From positions 1,651,130-1,715,129 of the forward strand of contig NC_015562.1 in NCBI RefSeq assembly GCF_000214415.1: 64,000 bases of DNA. Reading direction: 5' to 3'. Below the pieces are notes generated by a model. That model did no database searches and had not been told where the DNA came from. It saw nothing but the letters and a program-made list of their open reading frames with translations. A program made the position numbers and the translations under genes. Source of the stretch: Methanotorris igneus Kol 5 (GTDB lineage: Archaea > AGJL01 > Methanococci > Methanococcales > Methanococcaceae). This document shows positions 17,298 through 26,338 of this stretch, piece after piece; the first letter of the stretch is position 1, and the number at the start of each line of letters is the position of its first letter.

Positions 17298-17498
17298 ATG
17301 GATATGAAAGTCCATGTTGAATTTGAAAACATAACAAAAGTAATTGAGGTTGAAAAAGGTTCAAAGGTTGGGGATTTATTGAAAAAATTGAACCTGAGAA
17401 ATGTTATAGTCATGAGAAATGATGAATTTTTGTTAGACGATGATGAATTAATAGAAAATGATAATATAAAGATTATAAAAGTATCTTCTGGGGGATAA
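17298..17498 (+). CDS. ThiS/MoaD-like small sulfur carrier or ubiquitin-like modifier
   Basis: 66 residues with a beta-grasp pattern (VEVEKGSKVGDLLKKLNL; then a basic/acidic middle) and a C-terminal Gly-Gly (VSSGG), the form used for thiocarboxylation or isopeptide formation. In archaea such proteins act in thiamine, molybdopterin or tRNA sulfur chemistry or as SAMPs. No partner E1-like gene is in the window, so which one is open. Confidence 0.75.
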   Translation: MDMKVHVEFENITKVIEVEKGSKVGDLLKKLNLRNVIVMRNDEFLLDDDELIENDNIKIIKVSSGG

Positions 17499-17557
17499 TG
17501 TGATAAATTATATTTTTGGTTTAGTCCGGCTAATAAAGCCAGTGCTATTATTAAAAT

Positions 17558-18844
17558 TTATTTAATGACTTTTACTTTATCCCCATCTAATTCAACAATC
17601 ATAATATCTTGATTTTTGTATATTCCATTAATTACAGCCAAAACACATGCTTTTGTACCATTTCTATCAGAACCTGCAAGAACAAGAATGTTGTGCTTTG
17701 GATTGTATGGGTTTTTTATGAGTTGTATTACCCCTCTATTTTTACCTGGGTTGTTGTTGTCGATTTTTATCTTTAACTTATCCTTTATTTGGTTAGTTAT
17801 GTTATTTGAAACTGGCCCTCCAATTAATATTAGGTCAGAATCTACCTTCAAAACATTATCATCTAAAATTTTTCCACATCCAAAGTAAAATGTTGCGTTT
17901 TTGTATTTTTCCCCACAATAGAACACGTATGTTTTATTTCCTTCCTTTATCCCCCAAACGTCATCCCCAAGATATTGAATGTCATCTATTTCTTCTTCAT
18001 AGTTGTGAGTTGTTTTTACTCTAAATGTTGTTATATTCCCAAAACTATCAACATACACATTAAAATTCATGATTTTAAAGTTCTCTGGGAGATTTTCTGG
18101 ATGCTTATGTTCTAATTCAATCTTATTACCTCTAATATATACAATAAAATCTTTGTTCAATGGGAATTCTTCCCCATCAACCAATTTTATAGCATCATAC
18201 ACATTAAAATTGAAATACAATCTTTTTAAACTTTCGTAAGTTTCGTTATATATTATTCCAATATCAGAATCTTTAACTTGGTGATATTTGCCTTTCTTTA
18301 GTTTAACACTTTCAATTAGTTCATTGTCCTTATATACATCTACTAAAAGTTCATTTTTATCAAAACTTACAGCTTTGAGAACAATTTTATAGTTTTTGTA
18401 TTCAAATGATTCATTGGTTGTAATATTTTTCACTTCATCTCCAAGTATTAATGAATCCCCATCATGATCTAATATCTTGTATAGTTTTCCAAAAAATTCA
18501 ACTTTCTTATCTTTTTCAAAGTTTATTTCCCTTTCGTAAGTTAAGCTTTTGTATTGTATAGATTTGTTGTTGTTTTCAAACTCAACAATTAGCGTTTCTC
18601 CATTTTCACTAATTTTTAGTTTGTTGTATGCTGGAATATAATAGACCTTTGTGTCTGTTATATTTATATGATTTCCAACAACAGTTACTTTTTTGTTTGA
18701 ATACATGTTGTTCATTAGTAATTTTGCATAATCATAGTCAACACTATCCTTATTTGCTATAACTATTGCGTTTGTGGGAAATGCACTACAAAATGATAAA
18801 AAAATAAACATCAAAAATAAAATTCCTACCTTTTTAATATCCAT
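17558..18844 (-). CDS. S-layer-family secreted protein
   Basis: 428 residues with an N-terminal signal peptide (about 1-25, ending near SAFPTNA) and no clear C-terminal anchor. The C-terminal part carries motifs typical of methanococcal S-layer proteins: DLILIGGPVSNNIT, an acidic/Asn-rich NNNPGKNRGVIQLIKNPYN and NILVLAGSDRNGTKACVLAV. It is shorter than the main S-layer protein of these organisms, so a paralogue is more likely than the principal lattice protein. Several NxT/NxS sequons occur. Confidence 0.72.
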   Translation of the reverse strand: MDIKKVGILFLMFIFLSFCSAFPTNAIVIANKDSVDYDYAKLLMNNMYSNKKVTVVGNHINITDTKVYYIPAYNKLKISENGETLIVEFENNNKSIQYKSLTYEREINFEKDKKVEFFGKLYKILDHDGDSLILGDEVKNITTNESFEYKNYKIVLKAVSFDKNELLVDVYKDNELIESVKLKKGKYHQVKDSDIGIIYNETYESLKRLYFNFNVYDAIKLVDGEEFPLNKDFIVYIRGNKIELEHKHPENLPENFKIMNFNVYVDSFGNITTFRVKTTHNYEEEIDDIQYLGDDVWGIKEGNKTYVFYCGEKYKNATFYFGCGKILDDNVLKVDSDLILIGGPVSNNITNQIKDKLKIKIDNNNPGKNRGVIQLIKNPYNPKHNILVLAGSDRNGTKACVLAVINGIYKNQDIMIVELDGDKVKVIK

Positions 18845-19089
18845 ACAACCACCTCTTTTATACCAAGGTTTTTTATAATTTTTATTACATTAAAGATACT
18901 TATGATTTTTTATTAGTTTTTGCGAAATTTTATTGGAACTTATTGCATACCCTAAAATTTTAAATGATTGTTATCCGGTCCTAAATTTTAAAAATAAGTC
19001 AATACTTCTCCCAAATTATGGTTATATTCAACATCTAACGCAAACACTATATTTGCCTCATAATCTCAAATAAGTTGGTTGGTGATGAT

Positions 19090-19626
19090 ATGGAAGAGTT
19101 AAGAAGAGAACTTATAGAACTTTTAAAAGAAGTTGGTTGTATAAAATTTGGAGAATTTATTTTAGCATCTGGAAAGAAGAGTAACTACTATATTGACATA
19201 AAAAAAGCCACTACAAACCCAAAAGTGTTAAAATGCATTGCAAAACTTATAAAAGAGTATATAAAAAATGAGGATGTTAAGGTTGCTGGTGTTGAGTTAG
19301 GTTCTGTCCCTATAGCAACAGCGGTATCCATAGAAACTGATAAAGAATTACTCATCATAAGAAAAAAACCTAAAGATTATGGGACTAAAAATAAAATTGA
19401 AGGAGAATTGAATAAAGGAGATAAGGTTGTTGTGGTTGAGGATGTGACTACAACTGGTGGAAGTGTTATTAAGGCAGTTAATGAAATTAGAGAAAATGGA
19501 GGAATTGTAGAGAAAGTTTTTGTTGTTGTTGATAGATTAGAAGGGGCAAAAGAGAATTTAAAAAATATTGGTGTTGAGTTGATTCCATTGGTTACGATTG
19601 AGGACTTAGGAGTTAAAAGAAATTAA
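19090..19626 (+). CDS. pyrE: Orotate phosphoribosyltransferase
   Basis: Converts orotate and PRPP to OMP in pyrimidine synthesis. The PRPP-binding motif [18 protein letters not shown] is present near residue 115-130, and [14 protein letters not shown] near the N terminus matches OPRT. Length (178 residues) fits the short archaeal type. The ATG at 19090 follows GGTGAT at 19080, so it is preferred to the TTG at 19075. Confidence 0.93.
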   Translation: MEELRRELIELLKEVGCIKFGEFILASGKKSNYYIDIKKATTNPKVLKCIAKLIKEYIKNEDVKVAGVELGSVPIATAVSIETDKELLIIRKKPKDYGTKNKIEGELNKGDKVVVVEDVTTTGGSVIKAVNEIRENGGIVEKVFVVVDRLEGAKENLKNIGVELIPLVTIEDLGVKRN

Positions 19627-19739
19627 AAAGGAAATTTATACTAAAATTTAGTTTGCGTTTAAATAGAAAATATAAAACAATGATTTTATATAAAACATCA
19701 AATATTGGGTAATATGAGAAAATAGTACAAGGGATTACT

Positions 19740-20714
19740 ATGCTAATCAGACCAAGGAGATTGAGAAAAAACCAAAAAATTAGAGATTTGGTTAGAGAAA
19801 CAACATTAACAAAAAATGATTTAATAATGCCAATATTTGTGGATGAAAATTTGAAAAGCAATGAAAGGAAGGAAATACAATCAATGCCTAACCAATATAG
19901 ATTCAGCATAGAGGGAGCTGTTGAAGAAGCAAAAGAAATTGCTGATTTAGGTATTCCAGCAGTTATTTTGTTTGGAATCCCAAAACACAAAGATGAAGTA
20001 GCATCATCTGCTTATGATAAAAACGGAGTTATCCAAAAAACTATAAAGGGTATTAAAGATGAGTTGGGGGATGAACTTTTGGTTATTGCAGATGTTTGCT
20101 TATGCGAATACACATCCCACGGACATTGTGGAATCGTTAAGGATGGAAAGATATTAAATGACGAAACCTTGGAGATTTTAAGTAAAATAGCACTTTCCTA
20201 TGCAGAAAGTGGGGCTGATATTGTAGCTCCGTCAGATATGATGGATGGGAGGGTTAAAGCAATTAGGGAAACCTTAGAAAAACATGGATTTGATGACGTT
20301 GCTATAATGAGTTATGCGGCAAAATATGCATCCTCTTTCTACGGCCCATTTAGGGATGCAGCAGAGAGTGCCCCAAAATTTGGGGATAGAAAAAGTTATC
20401 AAATGGATATTGGAAATGCAAGAGAGGCGATGAAAGAGATTAAGTTGGACATTGAAGAAGGGGCGGATTTAATACTTGTAAAACCAGCATTACCTTACTT
20501 GGACATAATAAGGATGGCAAGGGACAGATTTGATGTGCCTATTGGAGGATATTGTGTTAGTGGAGAGTATGCAATGGTTGAAGCAGCAGCAAGGAATGGA
20601 TGGTTGAATAGAGAAAGTGCAATATTTGAAACATTATTGAGTATAAAAAGGGCAGGGGCAGATTTCATAATAACATACTGGGCAAAGGAAGTGGCATCAT
20701 GGTATTTATATTAA
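19740..20714 (+). CDS. hemB: Delta-aminolevulinate dehydratase (porphobilinogen synthase)
   Basis: Condenses two aminolevulinate molecules to porphobilinogen for corrinoids, F430 and sirohaem. 324 residues is typical. Visible landmarks: the Zn-binding [15 protein letters not shown] (about 119-134), the Schiff-base region [17 protein letters not shown] with one catalytic lysine, and [10 protein letters not shown] with the second. The ATG at 19740 directly follows a short AT-rich gap after pyrE. Confidence 0.95.
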   Translation: MLIRPRRLRKNQKIRDLVRETTLTKNDLIMPIFVDENLKSNERKEIQSMPNQYRFSIEGAVEEAKEIADLGIPAVILFGIPKHKDEVASSAYDKNGVIQKTIKGIKDELGDELLVIADVCLCEYTSHGHCGIVKDGKILNDETLEILSKIALSYAESGADIVAPSDMMDGRVKAIRETLEKHGFDDVAIMSYAAKYASSFYGPFRDAAESAPKFGDRKSYQMDIGNAREAMKEIKLDIEEGADLILVKPALPYLDIIRMARDRFDVPIGGYCVSGEYAMVEAAARNGWLNRESAIFETLLSIKRAGADFIITYWAKEVASWYLY

Positions 20715-20715
20715 A

Positions 20716-20852
20716 AATATTTAAGGATTCTGTAGTTACAGCAAAAGGTTCATCAAGTCAAGTAGCAGATGCTGCAGCAAGCAACCACAAAATTACAAGA
20801 CATTACACATTATTTAGAAAATACTCATAAAATAGTAAAAATGGCTAAGTAA
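20716..20852 (+). pseudogene. Short degenerate coding remnant downstream of hemB
   Basis: Two overlapping frames read like broken protein sequence: one gives SSSQVADAA and the next continues QQATTKLQDITHYLENTHKI and ends VKMAK at 20852. I do not recognise the parent gene. A single frameshift would join them. It may be the 3' end of a lost gene between hemB and metG. Confidence 0.3.
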
Positions 20853-20869
20853 AGGTTTTGCCTCTATTT

Positions 20870-22849
20870 TTAGTGAATCTTACTTCCAGCAGGTAAGTCC
20901 TTATCAATAGTTAATAAACTGACAACACTTCCATCTTCGTTTTCTCCTGCCAATAACATACCCTCTGACTTAACTCCGCACAATTTTGCTGGTTTTAAAT
21001 TACAGACAACAATTACCTTTTTTCCAACTAATTCTTCAGGTGTGTAGTGTCCTTTTATTCCTGCAACGATTTGCCTCTCTTCTCCACCAATATCAACAAT
21101 TAATTTTAAAAGTTTTTTTGATTTTGGAATATCCTCAGCGCTCTTAATTTCTCCAACTCTCAAATCTATTTTGCTTAAATATTCAATATCAATCAAATCC
21201 ATGCCTTTCACCTCTTTCTTTTCTTCTTTCTTTTTGTTTTCTTCTTCAACTTTCTTTAATTTTTCTTTCATCTTTTTGATTTTTTCATCTTCTACTTTTT
21301 TGAATATAATCTTTGGTTTTTTCAATTCGTTTCCTCTCAACCCCAAATCCAATTCTTCATTCATCATATTTAAAAGTTCCATTGCCTTTTTAGGCATGTA
21401 TGGATAGAGAAGGTAGGTTATGGTTTTTACCACTTTACAGCAAACATATAAGATTTCTTCCAACCTCTCTTCATCCTCAATTGTCCATGGTTGCATGTTT
21501 TGGAAGTAGATATTTCCCTCCCTTGCTAAATGTAAAATACTCACAAGACCATCCCTAAATTCGAAATTTCTTATATGTTTATCGACCTTTTCAATGGTTT
21601 CTTTGCATTTTTCCAATAACTTTTTATCTTCTTCTTTTAATCTGTTTTCGTCAACTATTGGGATTTTTTTGAATTTTCTGTGGGTGAATACAAAGGTCCT
21701 GTGTGTAAAATTCCCTATAATGTCAATGAGTTCATTATTAATCCTTCTTTGGAAATCATCCCATGAAAAGTCACAGTCCTTATGCAATGGGGCTGACATT
21801 GTTAAATAATACCTTAAATAATCTGCCTCAAAGTTTTCAACAAAATCCTTCACCCAAACGACCCATTTTTTACTTGTGCTCATCTTTTTTCCTTCTAATG
21901 TAAGGTAACCCCCACTAACAACTGCACTTGGTAAGTTGTATTCTCCATGCGCAATCAACATTCCAGGCCAAAAGACGGCGTGATGAACCGTGATGTCTTT
22001 CCCAATCATGTGGTATATTTTTGTGTCATTATTTTTAAGCCAGTATTCTTTCCAAATATCTCCTAAAAGTTTTGTGTTTGATATATATCCAATAGGTGCC
22101 TCCAACCAGACATACATTACTTGGTTTGGATTATCTGGGATAGGAACTCCCCAACTTATATCTCTTGAGATATCCCAGTCGTGCAATTCTTCAATCCAAC
22201 TCAAAGCCATGTTTTTTACATGTTCGGGCATTTCTTTTGCATTCTCTATGTATTCTTTTAATTGCTCTTTTAGAGCACTTAACTTAAAGAAATAGTGGGT
22301 AGTTTTTCTAACCTCAGGTTTTGATTTACAGTGAACACAGTAAGGGTCAATCAATTCTGTTGGTTCTAAATGCCTTCCACAACCTTCACAGTGGTCTCCT
22401 CTTGCCTCTCCTCCACAATGTGGGCATGTTCCCTCAACGTATCTATCAGGCAAAAACTTGCTGCATTTTGGGCAGTAAAATTGCTCAATTTCCTTTTCAT
22501 AAATGTATCCATTTTCTTTTAATTTTTTGTAAAATTCTTGTGCTGTCTCTATGTGAATATCGCTGTGGGTTTTTCCAAATGCATCAAATTCAATATTTAA
22601 GCTATCTAAATCCCTCTTTATTTCATTGTGGTATCTTTCAACAATTTTTTCGGGTGTGGTGCCTTCTTTCTCTGCTGTTAATGTTATTGGGACTCCGTGG
22701 TTATCTGTCCCCCCAATATGGATGGCATTCTCTCCTCTTAATTTTAAATATCTTGTTAAAATGTCTGCTGGGATATATGTGCTTCTCGCATGCCCTAAAT
22801 GCAAAGGTCCGTTTGTGTATGCCAATGCTGTTGTGATTAGATATTTCAT
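20870..22849 (-). CDS. metG: Methionyl-tRNA synthetase
   Basis: Charges tRNA-Met. Class Ia signatures: HIGH-type [12 protein letters not shown] near the N terminus, KMSKS-type [10 protein letters not shown], and two CxxC zinc knuckles (CPKCSKF, CPHCGG, CEGCGRH, CVHCKS) in the connective peptide. After the anticodon-binding domain come a Lys/Glu-rich linker and a C-terminal EMAP-II/Trbp111-type tRNA-binding domain ([20 protein letters not shown]). Start set at the ATG giving [11 protein letters not shown], preceded by GGGAG; the longer frame to 22903 lacks a site. Confidence 0.95.
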   Translation of the reverse strand: MKYLITTALAYTNGPLHLGHARSTYIPADILTRYLKLRGENAIHIGGTDNHGVPITLTAEKEGTTPEKIVERYHNEIKRDLDSLNIEFDAFGKTHSDIHIETAQEFYKKLKENGYIYEKEIEQFYCPKCSKFLPDRYVEGTCPHCGGEARGDHCEGCGRHLEPTELIDPYCVHCKSKPEVRKTTHYFFKLSALKEQLKEYIENAKEMPEHVKNMALSWIEELHDWDISRDISWGVPIPDNPNQVMYVWLEAPIGYISNTKLLGDIWKEYWLKNNDTKIYHMIGKDITVHHAVFWPGMLIAHGEYNLPSAVVSGGYLTLEGKKMSTSKKWVVWVKDFVENFEADYLRYYLTMSAPLHKDCDFSWDDFQRRINNELIDIIGNFTHRTFVFTHRKFKKIPIVDENRLKEEDKKLLEKCKETIEKVDKHIRNFEFRDGLVSILHLAREGNIYFQNMQPWTIEDEERLEEILYVCCKVVKTITYLLYPYMPKKAMELLNMMNEELDLGLRGNELKKPKIIFKKVEDEKIKKMKEKLKKVEEENKKKEEKKEVKGMDLIDIEYLSKIDLRVGEIKSAEDIPKSKKLLKLIVDIGGEERQIVAGIKGHYTPEELVGKKVIVVCNLKPAKLCGVKSEGMLLAGENEDGSVVSLLTIDKDLPAGSKIH

Positions 22850-23152
22850 AGCATCTCCCTCCAAAAGGTGATTTTTTGATTTTAAGTAAGTTAAATCACA
22901 CATTAAAATTTAACATACGCCCACAACCTAAAATCAGAAAACACATTTTTCCCTAAGTCATTACTGTTTGGTATATATTATTTTACTGTTTTATAGAGAA
23001 TTCAATTTATTATTTTATTATTTTTTGAGGTAAATTATTTAAGTGTGGATATTTAAATATTAATCATGCTTTAAGGACACAACAATTAATAATTTTTGCT
23101 ATAAAATTTTTGGTGTATTTAAAATGGATTTAATTTTTTATTCTTATGTGGG

Positions 23153-23626
23153 GTGGGGGGATTGGCTATTTGCAAAAGATGTCAGAGAATCCTTGATAGA
23201 TATAAAAACTACACTCCAAAGGAAGTGATAAAAGATAGTTATTGTATATTTCATCATCCAAGCTATTGGAAAGAATATGGAGATAAAGTTAGGGAGGCAT
23301 TTTATAATGAAGTGGTGGATGCAGTAACTAATGATAAGGAACTAATTTGTGTTGGTTACTATTTGCCAGAGATTGATTTTAGAGATTTTGCTGATAGAAT
23401 TGGAAAGGATAAAATTATATTTAAAAAAAGAGTGATTTTTGAAGAAGCCAATTTCCAGAAGATTAATTTTGGTAAAGTAGAGTTTAGGGAAAATGTTTAT
23501 TTTTCTAAGGCAAAATTTAATGGTATAGTCCGTTTTTTAGAGGTTGTGTTTGATGGAAAGGTTTATTTTTCAAGAACTGCATTTATGGGGAGGCGGAGTT
23601 TTTAGGAACTGTGTTTAATGGAATGG
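23153..23626 (+). pseudogene. Pentapeptide-repeat membrane protein, 5' part (frameshifted, interrupted)
   Basis: The first part encodes a putative zinc knuckle (ICKRCQRIL...YCIFHH) followed by pentapeptide-like repeats with Phe spaced alternately four and five residues (FEEANFQKINFGKVEF). At about 23590 the frame shifts by one base (GGGGAGGCGG): restoring it continues AEFLGTVFNGM up to the mobile element at 23627. The start is either GTG 23153 or TTG 23162, the latter just after a G-rich binding site. The rest of the gene resumes at 25059. Confidence 0.75.
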
Positions 23627-23631
23627 GGTTC

Positions 23632-23711
23632 TCCCAACGTAGTCAAATATGGACAATTATGGACATTTAAGATATTTACCATTTAAATCCACGTAATAAA
23701 CTACGTTGGGA
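23632..23711 (-). ncRNA. Right-end hairpin region of the TnpB element (candidate omega-RNA 3' part)
   Basis: Arms 23632-23643 (TCCCAACGTAGT) and 23700-23711 pair perfectly over 12 bases around a 56-base loop. Next to it, GTCTCT/AGAGAC (725-730/735-740 of the 23-kb block) forms a second hairpin, followed on the minus strand by GATGACGCCCAA. TnpB guide RNAs come from this position in related elements; transcription here is inferred. Confidence 0.5.
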
Positions 23712-23721
23712 TTGGGCGTCA

Positions 23722-24942
23722 TCAGTCTCTTAGCAGAGACCTCTGCCCCTGTCGTGGACATAAAAACCTAACGGTTTTTAAGTTCTCGTCGCTTCGCTCC
23801 GAGATAACCCCAGAGCCACCCATAAACCTTTTGATTACATTCAAACCTCGTTTAAAAATATTAAAACAGCCAACTACTTGGCGATTAAAAGAGTTTGAAC
23901 AATTATAGCAAACGACCTGCCCTTCTTGGGACTCCATTTTACTCCCGCATATAGGACAGGTCGTTGAAGTGTAGGCAGGATTAACTAAGATAACAATCGC
24001 CTTATAACTTATTTTTTCGATTATTCCATTCCAATTCGCCCTATCTATTCTTCTATTGAAGTGTTTATTTTTATACATCCTTCTCTTATTCAAATCCTCG
24101 AAGACAAAAATTGCATCCGGAAATAGTCGAGATAATTGTGTTGTAAGTTTGTGTAAAAAGTCCTTAACCCTATTTCTCCTTCTTTCGAATAACCTATTTA
24201 TCTTTCTCAAAACTCTTAAAGGACATTTTTTGAGCAGTTTTTTAAGCCCATCAATCTTTTTATCATAAACCTCCTTAAGTCGGTGTAATTCGGTTAAATC
24301 TATCCTTATCCAACCCTCTATCGGATGAAATAAATCGAGGGATTTTAGATTGCTATCTACTCCAACGATTATATCTTTGTCTGAATAGTTTAGATTATCT
24401 TTGAAGGTTAAGAATGCTTCATTTTCCTTTAAAATAATTTCTCCAATTGTTAAGTCCTTAACCTTATCGAAAAACCACTCATTTTTGATGTTTAAGGTTA
24501 AATACTCTTTTCTTGGTTTTATCGTTATTCTTATCTCCGCTCTTTCTTTGTCGTATTTTATTAGAGTTGTTTTAACTCTAACGAATAACCTCTCTACTAC
24601 TGGTTTTGTTTTAGTTCTATAACCTCTTTTGTAGTTCGAAGCCCAACTTTGTAGGATGGAATAGGCGGTTTTTATAATCCCATCGATGTAGTGAGAGGCA
24701 TAACTCCAATTTTCTAAGAGTTTGTTTCTTAGGTTTCTTTTGAATTCGTTTGATTTTGGTAGTTTTGGTTTGTCTTTTTTAGTGTATTCTATGTTATTCC
24801 AAATCATGTCTATGCATTCGTTTAACTTATCTTTGCATTCGATTAAGAACGTTTTAAGTGGATAGTTATGGCTAACTTTGTAGGATAGAACGACTTGATA
24901 GGATAATTCCTGAGTCCCTTTTGATTTTGTCTTATTGGACAT
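23722..24942 (-). CDS. tnpB: TnpB-family RNA-guided nuclease homologue (RuvC-III Asp missing)
   Basis: 406 residues: N-terminal helical/WED-like part, RuvC-I with [11 protein letters not shown] (Asp near residue 196), RuvC-II with FVFEDLNKRRM (Glu near 280), and a zinc ribbon [20 protein letters not shown]. The RuvC-III segment, normally DRDxNAAxNI or DRDVVGAxNI, reads NRQVVGCFNI, so the expected catalytic Asp is Gln. The same change occurs in the other TnpB of this window. The enzyme may be nuclease-dead or use a relocated acid. The 3' end of the gene overlaps the element's conserved right-end sequence. Confidence 0.85.
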   Translation of the reverse strand: MSNKTKSKGTQELSYQVVLSYKVSHNYPLKTFLIECKDKLNECIDMIWNNIEYTKKDKPKLPKSNEFKRNLRNKLLENWSYASHYIDGIIKTAYSILQSWASNYKRGYRTKTKPVVERLFVRVKTTLIKYDKERAEIRITIKPRKEYLTLNIKNEWFFDKVKDLTIGEIILKENEAFLTFKDNLNYSDKDIIVGVDSNLKSLDLFHPIEGWIRIDLTELHRLKEVYDKKIDGLKKLLKKCPLRVLRKINRLFERRRNRVKDFLHKLTTQLSRLFPDAIFVFEDLNKRRMYKNKHFNRRIDRANWNGIIEKISYKAIVILVNPAYTSTTCPICGSKMESQEGQVVCYNCSNSFNRQVVGCFNIFKRGLNVIKRFMGGSGVISERSDENLKTVRFLCPRQGQRSLLRD

Positions 24943-25058
24943 AGTAATCGTTGTTTGTTTTTTAGTAGGATTATGGTATTATCAAATATTTAAAAATTTC
25001 TTCAATATTTACTCACAAATGTTCATAAATGTCCATGTATAATTAAACAGTTTCAAAC

Positions 25059-26019
25059 GGCGATTTTTTCAAGGGCAGTATTTAATGAAGGTGCTAACTT
25101 TTCAAGGACCACATTTAACAAAAAGGCATATTTTTTAGGAACTATATTCAAGAGGGACGTTGATTTTTCAAGGACGACATTTAGGGGAGATGTGGATTTT
25201 CTCGGAGTGACATTCAAAAACTTAACCAAATTCATAAACGTTTCCTTTGAACTCGCAAAATTTTTGCATTGTATATTTGAAGATATTACCGTTTTTAAAA
25301 GGAGAGAGACATTCAGCCCAGATAAGAATGAAGTAGTAATTTTTAATTTTGTGAATTTTAAAAACCCGCAAAACACTACATTTATGGACTTCCCACTGTC
25401 CAAAATATCCTTTTTAATGACTGATGTTAAAGACATTACAATAATAGCAAAAGCAGAGGAAATTTTAAGTGAAAAACTTTTAAGATACAAAGAAAAAGAA
25501 GAAAGGGGAAAGATAAACGAGACAAATAAAAATGAGAACTTTGAAAAAGTGATAAAGATACTTAGACCATATTTGAGGCAAGAGACCGTCCTCGCAGAGT
25601 ATAGAAACATAAGGAAGTCATTTGAAAAGAACCGGACTTTTGTAGAGGCATCAGAGTTGTTTATTAAAGAAATGGAACTACTGAAAAAAGGACTTCCATG
25701 GTTTGAAAAGGCAGTTTATGATTTCTATTATGGGCTATCAAAATATGGTGAGTCCATTATAAGGCCCATCTTTTGGTCTGCGGTTTTTATTTTTGTATAT
25801 CCTCTAATAATACTGTTCTTAAACTACAATAATGATTTCTCAAAAGTAACAGAATTCTACCCAAAATGCCTAAAAGAGACATTGAGGGCATTTTTCCAAC
25901 TCGGCATAATTGATAAATCATCCTTAATGATATCTTACGAGTGGTCAATCAGGATAATCTCATTAATTCTATTGAGTAATCTCTTTATAGCAATTAAAAG
26001 AAGATTGGAGAGAGTATAG
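25059..26019 (+). pseudogene. Pentapeptide-repeat membrane protein, 3' part
   Basis: Continues the interrupted gene: ANFSRTTFNKKAYFLGTIFK and DVDFSRTTFRGDVDFLGVTF repeats up to about 25250, then a charged helical linker (FEKVIKILRPYLRQETVLAE) and two membrane helices near the C terminus (SIIRPIFWSAVFIFVYPLIILF; SLILLSNLFIAI, each shortened here), an arrangement seen in pentapeptide proteins with an ion-channel-like tail. No start or binding site precedes this part, so it is probably not expressed. An internal TTG at 25192 gives a 275-residue frame. Confidence 0.75.
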
Positions 26020-26131
26020 TCCTAATATGCATTATTATTTATGATATTATTGTTTTATTTTTTGCCTAACTAAATAAAAGGGCAAACAACGAAAGATTTT
26101 TAAATATTCAGTGTAAATTTAAAGTTAAATT

Positions 26132-26300
26132 ATAGTCGTGTGCGGAAATGATATACGGCAAAACCTTCGGTTTTGCCAAATAATATATCTAAGAGGCACT
26201 GCCGAGCGTAGCGAGGCAGTGCATCCGATTTGGATGAAATCGAACCGTAAGGTTCGAGCTGCAAAACCACAGGTTTTGCTTAACCTTTTTTAAAAGGTTT
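26132..26300. repeat. ATAGTC-type half-end followed by an array of hairpin modules
   Basis: TATAGTCGTGTGCGGAA at 26131 matches the MITE termini, but no partner end is seen. It is followed by five hairpins: 26157-26177 (GGCAAAAC-CTTCG-GTTTTGCC), 26196-26222 (GCACTGCC…GGCAGTGC), 26240-26257 (TCGAACC/GGTTCGA), 26261-26279 (GCAAAACC/GGTTTTGC) and 26282-26299 (AACCTTTT/AAAAGGTT). It fills the gap before alaS. Confidence 0.65.
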
Positions 26301-26338
26301 CTTGTTGAATATTCCACTAAAATTCATTTGGTGATAGG

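Larger units (their letters stand above)
23627..25060 (-). mobile_element. tnpB-only IS607-type element inserted at a GG core
   Basis: The left end (at 25060, complement GTTTGAAACTGTTTA) and the right end (at 23627, complement …GGGAGAACC) match those of the full IS607 element at 52751-54793 and the short copy at 49650-49906. Removing 23627-25060 while keeping one GG rejoins the pentapeptide gene as FNGMAIFSRAVF, in frame and with correct 4/5 Phe spacing, so the boundaries are well supported. There is no serine recombinase gene inside. Confidence 0.8.

Noticed and set aside
22321-22836. Plus-strand frame of 171 codons within metG
   Set aside because: Antisense to the conserved catalytic domain of methionyl-tRNA synthetase; Cys/His/Leu-rich composition is a shadow of that strand.
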